Assembly: GCF_031755915.1 (NCBI RefSeq) | Contig: NC_083382.1 | Location: 30,464,501 to 30,528,500 of the forward strand | From: Ziziphus jujuba | Lineage: Eukaryota; Streptophyta; Magnoliopsida; Rosales; Rhamnaceae | Length of the DNA: 64,000 nt | Reading direction: 5' to 3' | Shown here: in pieces, positions 49,601-63,844 of the stretch | Numbering within the stretch: the first letter of the stretch is position 1 | Layout: every line of letters begins with the position of its first letter | The notes under the pieces: model-generated | What the model was told of the DNA's origin: nothing | Database searches by the model: none | Seen by the model: only the letters and a program-made list of their open reading frames with translations | Made by a program: the position numbers and the translations under genes

Positions 49601-52600
49601 GTCAACCAGATGGCATATCGATGCAAACAGTAAGAAAAAACCTTAGCAAAAAAACCTGAAATGAAAGTGGCAGGAATAAATAATTCTATGAACTATAACC
49701 AGAGGGAAAAAAAAAAAAAAAAAAAAAAATAGCAGTGGCATCATATGAAAAGGAGGCACACCTGTTATCATCTTAACATTTACCCCAAGATTTAACGCCC
49801 TACGAATTGTCTCTGCACTATCATGTCTAGGAGGATCAAACAGAGGCATGAGGCCAACAAATTGCCAAGGTCCTCCTTGGCTTTCCTTTCGACCATCTGG
49901 AACTTCCTGTGGATAAAATGGTGAACACATAGAAAAGGAAATAAATTCTAATACTAGACTGAGTGAGACAGAGCGCCAAGATTCTCCACTATTAAAATAT
50001 AAACTAGAGATTACAGCATGTGAGATTATTTACCTGGTAAGCTACTGCAAGAGACCGCAATCCTCGCTCTGCAAACTTTTCAATGACAGCATGAACCCTA
50101 CGTTCTATCTCTGATTTATTGTGTACAAGATTCAAAATCTAATAATCAAATCACAGGCATGAATTACTAAAAAATAGCATCAGAACCATCATAATTGAAA
50201 ATTTGAAGCTTGGTGATCATATTCATACCTGCTCTGGAGCACCTTTGCTGACACGGTGCATTTTACCACCAGCGTCAATATATGTCAGAGCTGTCCGCTT
50301 GTCTGTTGGGTTAAATGGAAGAAAGTGCATCTCTTGAATACCAGCTCGTGCCTATGTTGTGGACAAAAGCAGTAAAAAAAAGTATATTTATCACAAGGAA
50401 ACATTAATATCAATTGTAATATTCAAGATCCAATATAAAAATGATACTATAACTGATCAATATACCTCCTTCGGATCAGCCAACATTCCCACTATAGCAG
50501 CATCTATTGCGTCTTGATTTTCCACACGAGAGGCTCGAGCTGCCATCAGAACAACAGTATCTGCATCTACTCCTTTAACAAATATCTAAGCAAATGAATT
50601 CAGAAAAGATATTAGAACAGAACTTCGGAAAGTTACAAAACCAACAGTCAGCTGCAGCAATCGTCAACCAACCTCTATAAGATTTTTGTCAACTGAAAGT
50701 TTATTCAATGTCAGGGTCCCAGTTTTGTCACTGCACAGCACATCCATGCCTGCCATTTCTTCTATTGCCGTCATTCTTTTAGTGATTGCTCCCTGCAAAA
50801 ATTGTCAAAGAAAGGGGGGAAAAAAAAACACTCATGTCTTCCAGCAAACCCACAAGGCTATAACCAAGAACAGATATATCAACAAGCTAGCTTATAACAC
50901 TGCAACACCATTTTGACGTACCTGCTGGGATAACCGATGAGAACCAATTGCCATTGTCACCGACAAAACTGTGGGCATAGCAATGGGAATTCCTCCAATA
51001 AGTAAAACCAGTAGATTATCAATCCCAGGGCGGTATTCCCGATGTTGAATTGGGTACATGACAATGATCTCTATGATCATCCCCACGGCGATTGAGCAGA
51101 TACAGAAATTCCCAATAGCAGTCAAGACCTATTTAGGAGGATGCAACAAGGAATGGTCAATACAGGTAGCAAACATGCTTATCACAGATTTATTTGAGTA
51201 GGGAAACAAGCTTAAAGAGGTAACTAAGTATACACAGTATAGGAAACCATTATAGAGTGATCACAAAAATGCTGAAATTTCATCAAAGCATCAATTGGGA
51301 AGCAATGAAGAAAATAATCTAAGATATACTAATGCAACAAATGCCAATTCCACAAGTTTCCTTATGCATAAATTTGAATCTTTTTACCTTCTGAAAGTGC
51401 CCCTGTTGATTCGTGCTATCCACAAGGTGTGCAGCCTTACCAAAAAAGGTATGAACACCCGTAGCAATAACCACTGCTTCAATCTCTCCTTGCTTGCATG
51501 TGGATCCCGAGTACACGCTATCACCGGGACCCTTTGTCGCCGGAAGGGACTCGCCTGTAAGGGCTGACTGCAAATACCAAGTAGGTATCATTAAGATAAA
51601 AAGCTCATTCTATTCAATTTTGCTAAAATTCAACCAACAAACACATCTACTTGACAAAGCACCTGATCAATTTTTAATGGATCACCATCAAGAAGACGAG
51701 CATCTGCGGGAATAATATCCCCGAGCTTTATACTGATTATATCACCAGGAACGAGAATGGAAGCATCCTCCTCGCTCCATCTCCCATCTCGAAGGACCTG
51801 GCACGATGTTAATATAGTCCCACATCACCACATAAGGCAATGAAAGCATGAAACCAACTATTATCCACTTGATAATTTTTTTAGCAAAATTTCAAAAATA
51901 ATCCATAAATAGCTATTAACAGCTTAATGTTAATGGGCTATTCTGCTGAATACCTTGGCTTTGGGGGCAAGACGTGCCATAAGTGCGGCAGCTGCATTAC
52001 CAGCATTGTTCTCTTCTATGAAACTTATAGTTGAATTGATAAGAAGCAGAGTAATAATCCCAACAAAATCTTGCCAGTCAGGAGGTTTTCCCTGAGAAAT
52101 GTAATTCCCAAAAAGTGAAACTTTGAATAATAGAATTACGAATTCTATAAAAAAAAATAAATAAATAAATAAAGAGAGAGAGAGAGAGAGAGAAGAAGAA
52201 AGAAGAAGAAAGAAGAAGAAGAAGAAGTTGTTCGTTTAAAAAGATGGCCTGTTATGAACTCAGATTATTGTTGCTTTCTGGGTGTTTCATATAGATTTTT
52301 TTTTTTTTTTTTGGGTTAAAAAATATGCTCGCACAACAAAAACGAGATAAAGATTGAAATAAAATAAAATAAAATAACACTCACTCCTCCGTTGGCTAGC
52401 GCAATGGCCATGATAGCTGCAGCTTCCATAACCCATGATAGAGGGTTCCACATAAACCCTAAGAACTTCAAAAACTTACTTTCCTGTCAAACCCAAAATA
52501 CAGAGACAGAACCATAAAACATCAAAAACACCGAACCTATACAGGGGAGAACAAAAACAGACAATTTGCCAAGCATTCCCAGAAGAAAACTTTTCTTTTT

Positions 52601-53104
52601 CTTTTTAACAAAAAGTTTCTTATGGGCTCCATATATATCGATAGGAAGGAAGGAAATTCCTCTGTAAAACTAAAGGTGAACTCTTTTCAGGAAGTACACT
52701 CCGAGAAGACAAAACAGATAGAAGATAAATAAAATAAAAAGAAGCAGAATCAAATACTAGTACCTTCTTCTCCTCAAGTTTGTTGTGGCCGAAAATGACC
52801 AACCTTTGTTGCGCAGCCTCTGATGTGAGGCCATGTGAGTTACACCTCAAGGTCTGAAAAACCTCTTCAAGCGGCACGTTCTCCTGCAAACCCAAGTTTT
52901 CAATTTCATCACCAACCCAGAAGCAAAAACCATGTTAAAAAAAAAAAAATTAACACAGTACAAACACCAACACCAATCACCAAACCATAAATAGTGCTTA
53001 TTAAAAACAAGAAAAGAACAGAGAGATGAAGAAATGCTCTGTTTCAGTACCAAATCAACAGCTTCCTTCAACACGGCTTCTAAAGTTTCACCTTTGTTTT
53101 CCAT
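46604..53104 (-). CDS. Plasma-membrane H+-ATPase (P3A, AHA family)
   Basis: Twenty-one exons: 53051-53104, 52764-52883, 52385-52483, 51954-52091, 51663-51797, 51388-51567, 50922-51128, 50673-50792, 50466-50585, 50229-50351, 50034-50138, 49762-49906, 49418-49582, 48952-49190, 48586-48618, 48357-48438, 47956-48116, 47396-47581, 47119-47301, 46843-47021 and 46604-46700. They join in frame to 956 residues. Hallmarks: TGES (186-189), phosphorylated Asp333 in DKTGT, TGDGVND (590-596), the M6 Asp688 in AILND, and a C-terminal regulatory domain ending YTV, whose penultimate Thr955 is the 14-3-3 docking site. The pump uses ATP to export protons, powering secondary transport and stomatal and growth responses. 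Exon 15 is only 33 bases. The N-terminus [12 protein letters not shown] suggests the AHA4/7/11 side of the family more than AHA10; exact orthology is uncertain. Confidence 0.95.
48248..48269 (+). repeat. Poly-G run in H+-ATPase intron 16
   Basis: Twenty-two consecutive G on the plus strand, poly-C in the gene's own transcript, between exons 16 and 17. Confidence 0.88.
52148..52228. repeat. Compound microsatellite in H+-ATPase intron 3
   Basis: (AAAT)n, then (GA)n, then (GAA)n runs lie in sequence between exons 4 and 3. Confidence 0.85.
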
Positions 53105-53151
53105 CTCGACCCAATGATTTTCAGACGCTCTACCAAAAAAGGGTTTAGAGA

Positions 53152-53163
53152 TTACATAAGCAT
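53152..53163 (-). promoter_or_regulatory. Candidate upstream ORF in the H+-ATPase leader
   Basis: On the minus strand ATG CTT ATG TAA ends 47 bases before the main ATG. Upstream ORFs are known in leaders of some tobacco H+-ATPase genes. Whether this stretch is transcribed depends on the start site, which I cannot fix. Confidence 0.4.
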
Positions 53164-54967
53164 TAAAAAAACAAAAAACAAAGAGAAAAACAGAGCTCGT
53201 TCTTTCTTCTAAGCTCTGAGCATACCCTTTTTTTTTTTTTCTTTTTTTTTCTTTTTTTTTCTTTTTGCTTCTGGGGTGGTTTCCCCCTTTAAAATCTAAT
53301 AGTGTCAGCTTTCTGAGGACGATTGTCCTTTGGTGTGGATAAGCAGCTCAAAGAAGATCGTGTACTTGGCGGGTACACTCTGCTTCCATTAAATTCCTCG
53401 CATTATGTGCTTTTTTTTTTTTTTTTCTTTCATTTTCTTGGGAAGAAAAAAATAATTTGGACATCATGACCTTGTAGTATCGTACAGGTGTCTGATGTTT
53501 GTGTTAGTTGTGCACTCTTTCTCATGACCATTATGTCCCTTGCCAAAATTATCCTTTGGATTTGGCAATTTGCACCGTTTAAACCATTTTTTGCGATTTA
53601 AAAAAGAAAAAAAGAAAAAAGAAAAAAACCATTTTTTGTGTAAATGATAATATTCTTTTTTAAGATAAATATAATAATATTCAACTAAAATATCATAAGT
53701 TTGACCATTGAAAGACAATGACACTATATTTGAATTTCATACGTAATTTACGATCATAATTGAATTGTTACCGCTATAAGAGAGACTCGCGAATAATTAG
53801 TGGACTTGTTTTTTCTTTCTTTTATTATTTTTTTTGTTTCTGTTATCTCAGATATATCCAACAAATATTTATCTTGATTCTTTTTTTCTTTTTTTGGAAG
53901 AAAGTTATCTTGATTCATAATTTATATATTGTTGTCTAAACTTGCTTATTTTCCTTTTTTTTTTTTCTTTTTTTTTTGGCTCAAATATGCACTATTTTTG
54001 GTTTGATGATTTGTTCTTACCTTAAACACTTTACATCTTTTGTAAGGAAAATCCCCTTCTCTAGTCTTGGGGAATTTTTAAATATAATGTTGTTTTAATA
54101 CATTGTGTTATATTTCCCATTTTTTTTTCTTAAAAATAAAAATAGCTTTGTTGTCGGGGAGGAACATGTCAGATTTTAGTGGAGAGAAGTAGTTTTGCAA
54201 TGACTTCTCTTTTATTGAAAGCAAAGTAGCTTCTTCGTCGTAATCAAGTTTGACACAATATACATTTTTTTTTTTTTAAAAGAAACACAATATACGTATT
54301 TTATATGGTTGGGTTTCTATTCCTTTTGTTTTTGCTCCGCACGGAATAATAATTTATGTTCTTAAATTAAAATTTTGGTATCTGAAATGGCTACACATCT
54401 TTCCATTTATATATATATATATATATATATAACCAGTCTTCACGAAAAGAAAAAAAAAAAAAAAATGTATCTAACCAAGTCCTCTTTCTTCGATGGAGTT
54501 GATTTGTTCTATAAATACGTGTAGGACAAGAAAACAACAGAGGCAATGACCATAGTTTAGCCATTTTCTTCTGTTTCCTGAGTAATTTAGACGTCTTATT
54601 TTACTGACATTATTGCTTTTGATTAATTTGTTTATTAATGATAGAAATCAGATACCATTATTTAAGTTTATTTAGATAGTATCACATCGTTTCATGTATA
54701 AATTTGAAAACAGTAAACATGTAAAATTGATAATACTAGTTTTTTGTGTTTCGCCAAAACAAAAATACTAGTCTTCCGTCAAAAGTTTTGGGAGAACACG
54801 CCGTTTTGAATGAAAATTACATCGAATCAGAAAATGGAATTTTGCAGAAAATAGCAGAGGAACCGGACCTACCATCCACGTTTAAGAAGATGAAGAGAGA
54901 AGAGGGTTTCATTAAATTCAAACTTCTAGCACTTGAAAAGTCATTGGAGTCAGTGAGACTAAGAGAC

Positions 54968-55002
<35 letters not shown>

Positions 55003-57165
55003 ATTCCGTCACCTACTCTTTATTTTGTTGCTTTTTTGATTTGTCTGTGTATCTCACTTCTCATTCTCGTTTATTTGACTCTTGGTTTCTTGTTGAATAT
55101 TCTATATTTAGGCAGCTGATGGTTGTCCAATAAATTGTAGCATCCAAAATCCACATTACATTAAATTAGTTCAACTAAATTTAAAAATAAGCAAACCTAA
55201 TAATCCAAATAAAAATTTGTTTTGATCTCTTTTGGTAACCCATTGATTTTTGGTTGGAGATTTTTATTTTTTTCACTTAACTGTGTATATTTTGTTTCCT
55301 TCAAATATTTATTAATATTATTTAGAGTTTCTAAGTACAAACACAAATACGGATGTCCATTGTTTGACAAAATATGCTATACATCACCAAAATGTGGTTG
55401 TATTTTCTTGGAAGAAAGGCCTTTGTAGTTTATTCCTTTGTTTCCTACTTAATGAAGTTATATTTTCCATTAAAAAAAAAAGAACAAAACCTTTTTTTAT
55501 ATATTAATTAACTACAAATTTAAAGAATAAAAAATTATTAACACCGAATGAAAATAATTTGATGTTTAGTTTCTTTTTTTTTCCCTAAAAATTTATAATT
55601 ATTTGAGATGCCTAATAAAATTTAACTATCATAAATTAACATTAACAAATATTTGAAGTAAAAAAATTACATGAGATTAGGTAAAAATAAAAAATAAAAA
55701 AGGAAAAAAACCTACCGCAAATATACACATTGCCTAACAACTTCACTACCGATAGTTATGATATTCTATATAAAAAATTATAAGATAAGAATCACCAGCT
55801 TTATTTTATGTAAAAATGTCAATAAAAAAAATTGACGGAAACTTATAATTAAAGTGAATTTTACAAGCTTTTATTTTTTTATTTAAATTATTTTAAGAGG
55901 TTATTATAAGTTTAGTAAAAGTTTACACCATCCGTTAACACAAAATGGGCAAAGCACAAAATTATTACCGTTTAGGGCTAGTTGTAGTGGATTTGATCAT
56001 AACGGGCAACCTTTTAATACACATTATAGTAATGGATGAACTCGCAAAAACCCCGTTTCACCAATTTAGAAGGGTATTTTTGGTAGTTTAATTATATATT
56101 CCGAAAAATATATAATTATTTTACTAAAATCTATGTGATTTAGAATAATTTCAGAGTGAAAAAAGTTATATTTGTTATATACTTTTCATTGTTGTAATTT
56201 TTAATTTTTAATGTATGCTCTTGATTATTTAGAAAAAGTGAATATGTATATTAGACTTGTATTTTTCTTCTTTTTCTATCAAATCTTTTTATAATTATAA
56301 ATTTGCTTTTAGATATATTTTATTATGAAATTTGATTATATATTTTTAAATTTTTTTTAATTATATAATATATTTTTAACAAATGAATTTGAATTTCGAT
56401 ATTTCCATCCATTAGCTAACACGTTTTAGTTATAAAAAATTCAACACCGACATGGTATTAGATATTTCGATATTTCGTTAATGTGCTTCGGCAAAATTCA
56501 TTGGTAGGCTTAATTTATTAGCAAACTTAAAATTTTCTTTTGCTTTTTCTTTTCCCTAAAGAAACCAAAAATAAAATAAAATCCGCTGTTTTTCTAAATT
56601 GTACTTCCTATCTTCCAATCTAAGTTCTTTTTGGTAAATATCTTTCAAGCTAAGTTGGAGACACGTATTTTGGTTAGATTTATAATTTCCAAGTCCCCAC
56701 AACTGGTATAACTCAAGCCTTAGTTGTTTCACCACCCCAAAAAAAAAAAAAAAAAAAAAATTCCAACTTTTGTTGCGTGGGGCACTCCTGATTTTTCATT
56801 ACGCGCGCGCACTTTTGGTAATTCGACATCGTAAGGTCAAGATTGTCCCTGGCCTTTATTTTCTTACATTTCTCTTTCATTTAAATTAAATAAGTATTAG
56901 AAAAAAGATATATAAATATATATATATATATATATAACAGATAGTTTCGGAAAATTAATTACTTCTTTTTAATCCTTGTCCTGCAAAAGTGTCTCAAAAT
57001 CATGAATGAATGTGACTCGATTTTATCTGTTAATTAAATTTTGAAATATATAAAATTAAAAATAAAAAAAAATCGCCTTTTCTTTTCCAATATGAGTTGT
57101 AATATATTCACCAATCACCACATAGAAAAGTTAGAATGTTAGCAAAAATTTTTCGAAAATTCAAT
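53164..57165. other. AT-rich spacer, left part (H+-ATPase upstream region)
   Basis: The first few hundred bases probably hold the H+-ATPase leader and promoter, with T-rich runs at 53229-53263 and 53410-53427. Further on are (TA)n at about 54408-54430 and (GA)n at 54971-55001. An open stretch at 54768-54970 reads KREEGFIKFKLLALEKSLES-like text without an ATG start; it could be a gene scrap but I cannot identify it. No gene is supported. Confidence 0.5.
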
Positions 57166-57270
57166 CATGCTTTGTTATTATTCAATTCCCATACTCAAAC
57201 GCACGATAATAGAATGCCATGCTTTGTTATTATTCAATTCCCATACTCAAACGCACGATAATAGAATGCC
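57166..57270. repeat. 52-bp tandem duplication
   Basis: A segment beginning CATGCTTTGTTATTATTCAA occurs at 57166 and again at 57218, both ending GATAATAGAATGCC. No difference between the two was seen. Confidence 0.9.
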
Positions 57271-57833
57271 ACACGTTATTTTTAAAATGATGAAGGGGCT
57301 CAGAAGTACAATAAAATGAAATACTACTTGAGATTACTTAATCGTGTATTAAATAAATTATTACTTAGCTTATCTTATGTGCACGTCATTGAAATCAAAT
57401 AATAGCTTTATTTTTTTTGGGGTAGTCAAATCGTAATTGCTTAATTAAGTAATTTTTCATCCTTGTCTTTTCGTTAAATCCAAAAGAAAAAGGTCAAAAA
57501 GACAAAATAAAAATGGAAACTTTATCAGCAACAATATATAAACAATTTTTGCTATGTCTAAAAGTGTGAGTTTGGTATATTTAATATATAGGATTGTATC
57601 GTTTTAATTTTGTAAAATTGAGTTGCATTGTAGTATAATTTTTTTTTAGAAAAAATATTTTTGTTAAACTAAAATTTATTATTATTATTATTCATATAAT
57701 TATTATTATTATTTTAAAATAAATAAATTGATTTTTTTATTACTTATCAGATAGCTTTTAAAAATAATTACATTATTCATAACATATTTAATAGAGTTGC
57801 GCTATCAAAAGTTATATATATTGTTCTAAAAAG

Positions 57834-57878
<45 letters not shown>

Positions 57879-60040
57879 TATTTGTTTAATATTAAATGTA
57901 TTAAAAGAATATTTAAAAATTAATAATATTTAATTTTCTATTATAATTAATAAAAATTAAGTCGTCATTTTCTTTTAACATTATAATGAATTTTCATAAA
58001 TAATTTCATTATCTTTAATATGTTAAATTGAATTTTTATCTCTATTTATAATAATAATAATAATAATTATTATTATTATTACATTACGTAATATTATATA
58101 ATGTAAAAAATTAAGAAAAATATAACATTTTCATATAGAAAAAAAAAAGAAAGAAAATGGATAAATATGAAAAAGAAAATGGTTTTCTTTTTAACAAAAA
58201 AGAGCTGCGTTTTAGGTGGGGGAAATGAAATACTCCAGTACTGTGTTAACCCAAACCCCATAAATTTATATCGTGCAGTTTAATTGCATCAAAATTAAAA
58301 CGGCGGTCATGTGCCCAGATAAACGTGCCAGGATTTGCTAAACACAATATAACTGTATGTAGAATCTATTTGGTATAATTGACGAAACTAAAACTTTAAT
58401 TTATAAAAATTTATATAATAAATCTTTTAGAAAAAATTATTTTATTAAAAATCTAATAAATATTTAATTGTAAATAAAAAAATTTAATTAAATATTCATT
58501 GAGTTTTCATATAAGCTAAAAAAATATATTTTTCTATATAAATATAAAATTTATACTTATCTTAAAACAGTTTAAAGAAGTTATTATTTGATCAATAAGT
58601 ATTTGTTGACTCTTATCAAACATATTTATTTTTAATAAAAACAAGAGAATTTTTATCCTCCAAGTAGAGCTCTTGGTTTAAAAAAAAAAACCTATCAAAT
58701 AGACACTTAATTTTTTTTAATACAATCTTATCTTCTTTTTCTCAAAAAAAAAAGTTTCAACCAAAAAAAGATGTTATATGTTATACTTATTTTATCGTTG
58801 AAAGTTTTGTTATGCTTATTTTGTCGTTGGTTTTAAAGCTATTATTATCTAAAAATATCCGATGTAATTTTTTAAATCCTTAGGGAAATGTGAAACAATA
58901 GATTTAAAATCAAATTTTTATTAATAATCATTCTAACGTATTGGGAAATGCCAAATTTTAGCAGAAATTGAATTTTTTCATTAGCTTTTTAAAGAATTAA
59001 TTTTCTTTTGTTTGGCTAATAATAAAAATATTGAGATTAAAAAGTAATTAAATTAAGTTTTATATTATAAATGAAGGGTAAATTTCAATTTTTAGACTTT
59101 ATTTGAAAATTGTCATTCTTTGTAAGAATATGAAATTTCTTAGGAAAATTAAAACGTGGAACCATTGAAAATTTAATTTTCACCATTTGGTAAAATAAAG
59201 TTGAAAGTAAATTTTCTCAAAATAGCGTTATTTAGAAAGCATCTTAAACATTAAGATGTAAATTGCAAAATAAACATATCACATAAACAATATAGACAGT
59301 AATTTACAAAAAAATGTTCTTTAATAGTAATGTCTACAATGAATGCTAAAATAAGTTAAACATTTTCAAAGTGGACATCTACTTCTACAGCTCTATTAAA
59401 CATTTTTAAATTTTCTAAAAAACAAAAATTTTCTTAAAAACTTCGATTCTTTAAAAAAAATTAATAAAATATTTAACTAATTAATAACCATTAACAGTTT
59501 TTGTGTGCGTTATTATTAGAAACAATTACAATTTTGAAACTTCATTTATGTAGCTTATGTTTAAATGATGTTATTTTTATGTTAAATAAAAAGCAATTCA
59601 TATTTATTATTAAAGATACTTTAAGATTTCTAAAAAAAAGTGATGACATTTTTTTAAAAGATAATTTTATTCCTAATTAGAAGATACAGATTAATTTTAT
59701 TACTTAAAAATCCTAAAAATTTCATTACAAACCAAACACCAAAGAAAGAAACTAATTCATAAAACTAGTTTTTTGGGCAAATCTCAAAATGACACTTAGT
59801 GAGAATAACTTTTACACATTTTTTTTTTTAAATATGAAAATCTAATTCTAACCAACATTTTTCTCACCTAAAATAATTATTCAAAAATAAAAAATAAAGT
59901 TGTCTTTTTTTTTAAAAAGTTAGATTTCCATTCATTTTATCATTAACTAAATTGCAAATTTATTTGATTTTTCTTATTTAGATGGAAAAGTGAAAGAACC
60001 TACATTGTTAGAAACTTGAAAATTAAATAGTAATGTACTC

Positions 60041-60073
<33 letters not shown>

Positions 60074-63000
60074 ATATGCTAGAAAAGAACATGTAATTCT
60101 ATACATAAACATAAACATAAAAAAAATTAAAAAAAAAAAAAAAAAAGAAAGATTGTATTCTGCAAGTTACATCTGTCACCTGGACGATTCCTCAGATGAT
60201 ACATATTTTTGATTCTTATCCTGTATATTGATACATATAACTATATAAATGGACCAGTTAGCTAAAATATATTCTCGAGTACTTGCAAATAATAATTTGC
60301 ATGGTTATTCCGTCGAAAAAAATATATATAATTTGGTTTAACCTTGGTAGGAAAGTGTCCACGAAAATAAAATGTAGGAAAGTGATGAGAAATGGCCATG
60401 AGTAAGCTACCTGAGAGAGAAGTTTCCATTGCTTACGAAAGGACCAGAAATTAGGTATGCCTTTTTTAATTTTTTTTTTATTTAAATACAAAAGTCTTCC
60501 CTTATTCTATAATAAGATCATATAGTATTTTTTGAGTATATATCAAGAACAATAGAAAAACAGGTCATTAGCTGGTAGAACCAACATAGTTGAAATCTAG
60601 TAGGCATTCAATCGTATCGTTCGAATCCGTAAGGTATAGAAAATTGCCATGTGAATCAAAGAAATAGTAAAATCTAATAAAATAACAAGTATCAACTAAG
60701 GACTTAATGGACAAGAAATTAATTATAAATATGGTAATATTTATCAATTAAAAAAAAATGGAATCATGGATTTACTAATTATAAGTTTTGATTTAGGGGA
60801 TTATCTAACTCACTTATAATATCAAATATTGATATAATATAAACTTAAATAAGAATAAAATATAAAATATATAAAATTTTCAATTCTCTTTTTTCTTTTT
60901 TTAAGGAAAATCCAATGCTGTTTAAATATCACATAAAAATTTAATTAGTTTCTATTAAAATGTTTATTTTTCTATTATATTTTTAATATCTTTAAAATAA
61001 AAATAAATAATATTCTAAAGTAATCTTATCATATAAAATTTATTGATCCCACTGCTAATTAACTAATAATAAAAAATGAGTTAGATAGTTCATTAAATCA
61101 TTACTGATTATATAGTTATATATATATTGGGTATGGCTTTGTTTAGAATAACTACATATTTGGGTATATATTATAACAAGTGGAACATATATAATTTTGC
61201 AGTATAATTAAGTTGCATGAGTGAATTATATGAATGTCTCCATAGGCTTGGCCCAATGCTATAACAGTTGAAATATATTTGAAGTTTAAGGATGAAATCT
61301 TGACCTGGATGAAAATTTTCCATGTTTAAAGTTGTAATTATAAAAAAACTAAAATAAAATAAAATAACAATATAAAAATAAGTTTTATGGATTCTCACAG
61401 TTCCCTTTTAGGTATGAATGTAAGGTTCCACGGCCAACCTTTAATATTAACCGATTCGAAAGGAAAAAAGAAAACTAGAAAAAAATTGACAGAAAACGGG
61501 TAAAAAGGACAAAAATAATTATAAAAAAAAATCCATTTATTTGCCGAGATTATTTATAAAAAAAAAAAAAAAATTAAAAGCCCCGCCATCGTTTGTCAAA
61601 CACTTTGTTCACAATTTGAAAACAAACAATATTTAATTCATAAAGCCGTAGGAGAGAGATAGATTAAAGGTAGATTACCTACTATCGATAGATACCTAAT
61701 GTCTTTGAAATATCAAAAAATTGAACTAACAAAACCAAGAACACCACCATGCAAAACCCATTCCACATACCAGTCATAATCATAAGATTCTTTTCTGTCT
61801 CTCTCTTTTTTTTTTTTTTTTTTTTTTTTTAAATATATATATATATATTTTAACCGACATGAGATTCTGATGATGATAGAGTAGGTAAATGAAAGGCACA
61901 TGTCTATAAATAAACCATCCGATGACTGCCACCTGGACTGACTGAAGGACGAGATAAAAAAGTAATATTGCATGTTTTGATAGGTTTTAAGACTTTTAAG
62001 GGATCAGGAAAATCATATTCTGAGTGGTATCCATAGAAGAGTGGGCAAGCATAAACCCAAAAAATTGCATGTCAATTCCAAGGTATGCCAAGCTGCTTGC
62101 ACGTAGTGATGGAGGATTTTGATGGGTGAGAAACATGAAAATGATTAAATGAATAGGTGCGATGAGATTCGGTTCAAGAATGGGAGAATATGTGCTAATG
62201 CCCACTTAATTAAATCATGGTTTCCACCTTTGGTTGTCTTATATACGCTGAATATTGTGTTATATATATATATATATATATAATTCTAATGTTACTTTTT
62301 ATTTTGCTAAAAACTAAGAACATAAAAAACGCAATCTTGCTTTTTAAGAAGTGAATCATCAATCCACCAACAAAGAATTTTTGGTGATTTGAGATTTTGA
62401 TTATTTTTGAGTTCGGCACGAGACTACAACACTTTCAGAAACATGATTAGAAAATTAATCGATTCTAGAGAACTCTATATGACTAAAATTATTATTATTG
62501 ACTCGCAGTCTTTAGCTACCGGTGCAAAAGCATTAGAGAAAGCACAATCGTTATCAATTATAAAAATTCACAACATTAGTAAAAATGAAGTTATAGGAAA
62601 AAAATGACTGACCGTAGTGTAACACTGATTATAACTGACGTCTTTAAATCGAGCAATCTAAGATTTAAAGGTGTATAAACTTTTAAAGCTTTGATTTTTA
62701 TTTTTATATTTTTAGCCCAAAGAAATATAGGAAACTTCAAGCAACGAATAAGCACCTCATCACGATAGACGTTACACAAGGCCTGTTTAAATTATTCCTC
62801 GTCAAAAGAATATTACACATATGTAGTGACGTCAAATTATGGAAATTGTTATTCACATTTAATAGAAGAAAAATACAGATAGAGAGAGAGAAAAAGAGCA
62901 GGAATAAATCAGTTCAGATTATCCATGGTTACTTCCAACACGACTGTTTGTCACTGAAAGGTGTCAGACTTCCAAAATTTTTTTTCTTCAAAAGAGCTCA

Positions 63001-63121
63001 AAACTGGCTTGTGTTATTGAACCAACCAAAAGTTCCACTTATGTTAAGACGACAGGAACTGGAACATATGAGGGGAAAAAAAAAAAAAAAAAAAAAAGGG
63101 AAAACAAGGTGAAGATACCTG
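57271..63121. other. AT-rich spacer, right part
   Basis: About 5.9 kb of very AT-rich DNA with (TA)n runs (57834-57873, 60041-60065, 62261-62282), (AAT)n near 58049-58080 and poly-A/T runs (60121-60146, 61806-61831, 63076-63098). Short open frames have no recognisable domains. I see no gene, RNA or coding transposon here. Confidence 0.5.
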
Positions 63122-63844
63122 TTACTTTCCATTTGAATTTGCATGCTTATGGAACGGCCAGAGATTTACAAGGCGCTCAAGCACTGCTGCACTTTTTGAG
63201 AAATAGCCAGAGAAGCCAGCAGGTGTTGATGGGGGAGGAAAGTCTTCGGCTGGCATGGCAAATGGCCGAAACATTTTCTCCATCTTCTCTAATGTAAGAT
63301 ATGATCCAACTTCTTGCAGCCTTTCTGGACCATTTATAGGCAATGTGTGCTCCTGATGCAATGAAGCTGCCTCACTGTCATCCTTCTGCTAACAAAGAGA
63401 AAACAGAGGTTTTACGTTAAACAAGAAAAGATTGATCACGTTTGTTCAGTGTCCTGATAACAAAAACAAACTTATATGACTGTTTACTATTATCAGTGCT
63501 AAGTTTTTATTTGGAATTGAAACAAGGTGGATGCAGAATAACAGAAACAGAACCAAAGCTTAGAACAGGTCCATGTAGTTCGTAAGTAATCCCACCTTGT
63601 ACAAGCCAATAATTAATCCAGCCCTAAGTCTAGAAACCAACCTTGTCCATAACATACGCAGACAGGGTTCTTTCCCCGTCATCCTTCCTCTCCTTAGCAA
63701 TAACCATAACTTACAATTTGGATTATCCATTAATTATAACTTTGTTTACTACTATCTGGTATGTATTACCTCCAAGGGGGATAAATCTGCACCTCGACTA
63801 AAAGTCATCTCAACGCGGAATCTTTTTGGGTCTTCTAGAGCTAC
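63122..63844 (-). CDS. Unrecognised gene, last two coding exons (5' part outside window)
   Basis: Two exons join in frame: 63770-63844 ([20 protein letters not shown] and a few more residues) and 63122-63385 with the stop codon, giving the last 112 residues. Both have GT-AG borders (CAG|GTAGCT, GAG|GTAATA, TTAGCAG|AAGGAT). The sequence is mixed in composition and looks coding: [20 protein letters not shown], then a Pro-rich [13 protein letters not shown], then [16 protein letters not shown] at the end. There is no clear membrane segment or catalytic motif. I do not recognise the family, and the rest of the gene lies to the right of 64000. Confidence 0.6.

Noticed and set aside
54746..54970. 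74-codon frame in the spacer beyond the H+-ATPase
   Set aside because: It has no ATG start, no recognised domain and no partner exons with matching splice sites; kept only as a possible scrap.
61996..62205. 69-codon minus-strand frame in the gene-poor region
   Set aside because: No domain or splice partner; composition is like the surrounding non-coding DNA.
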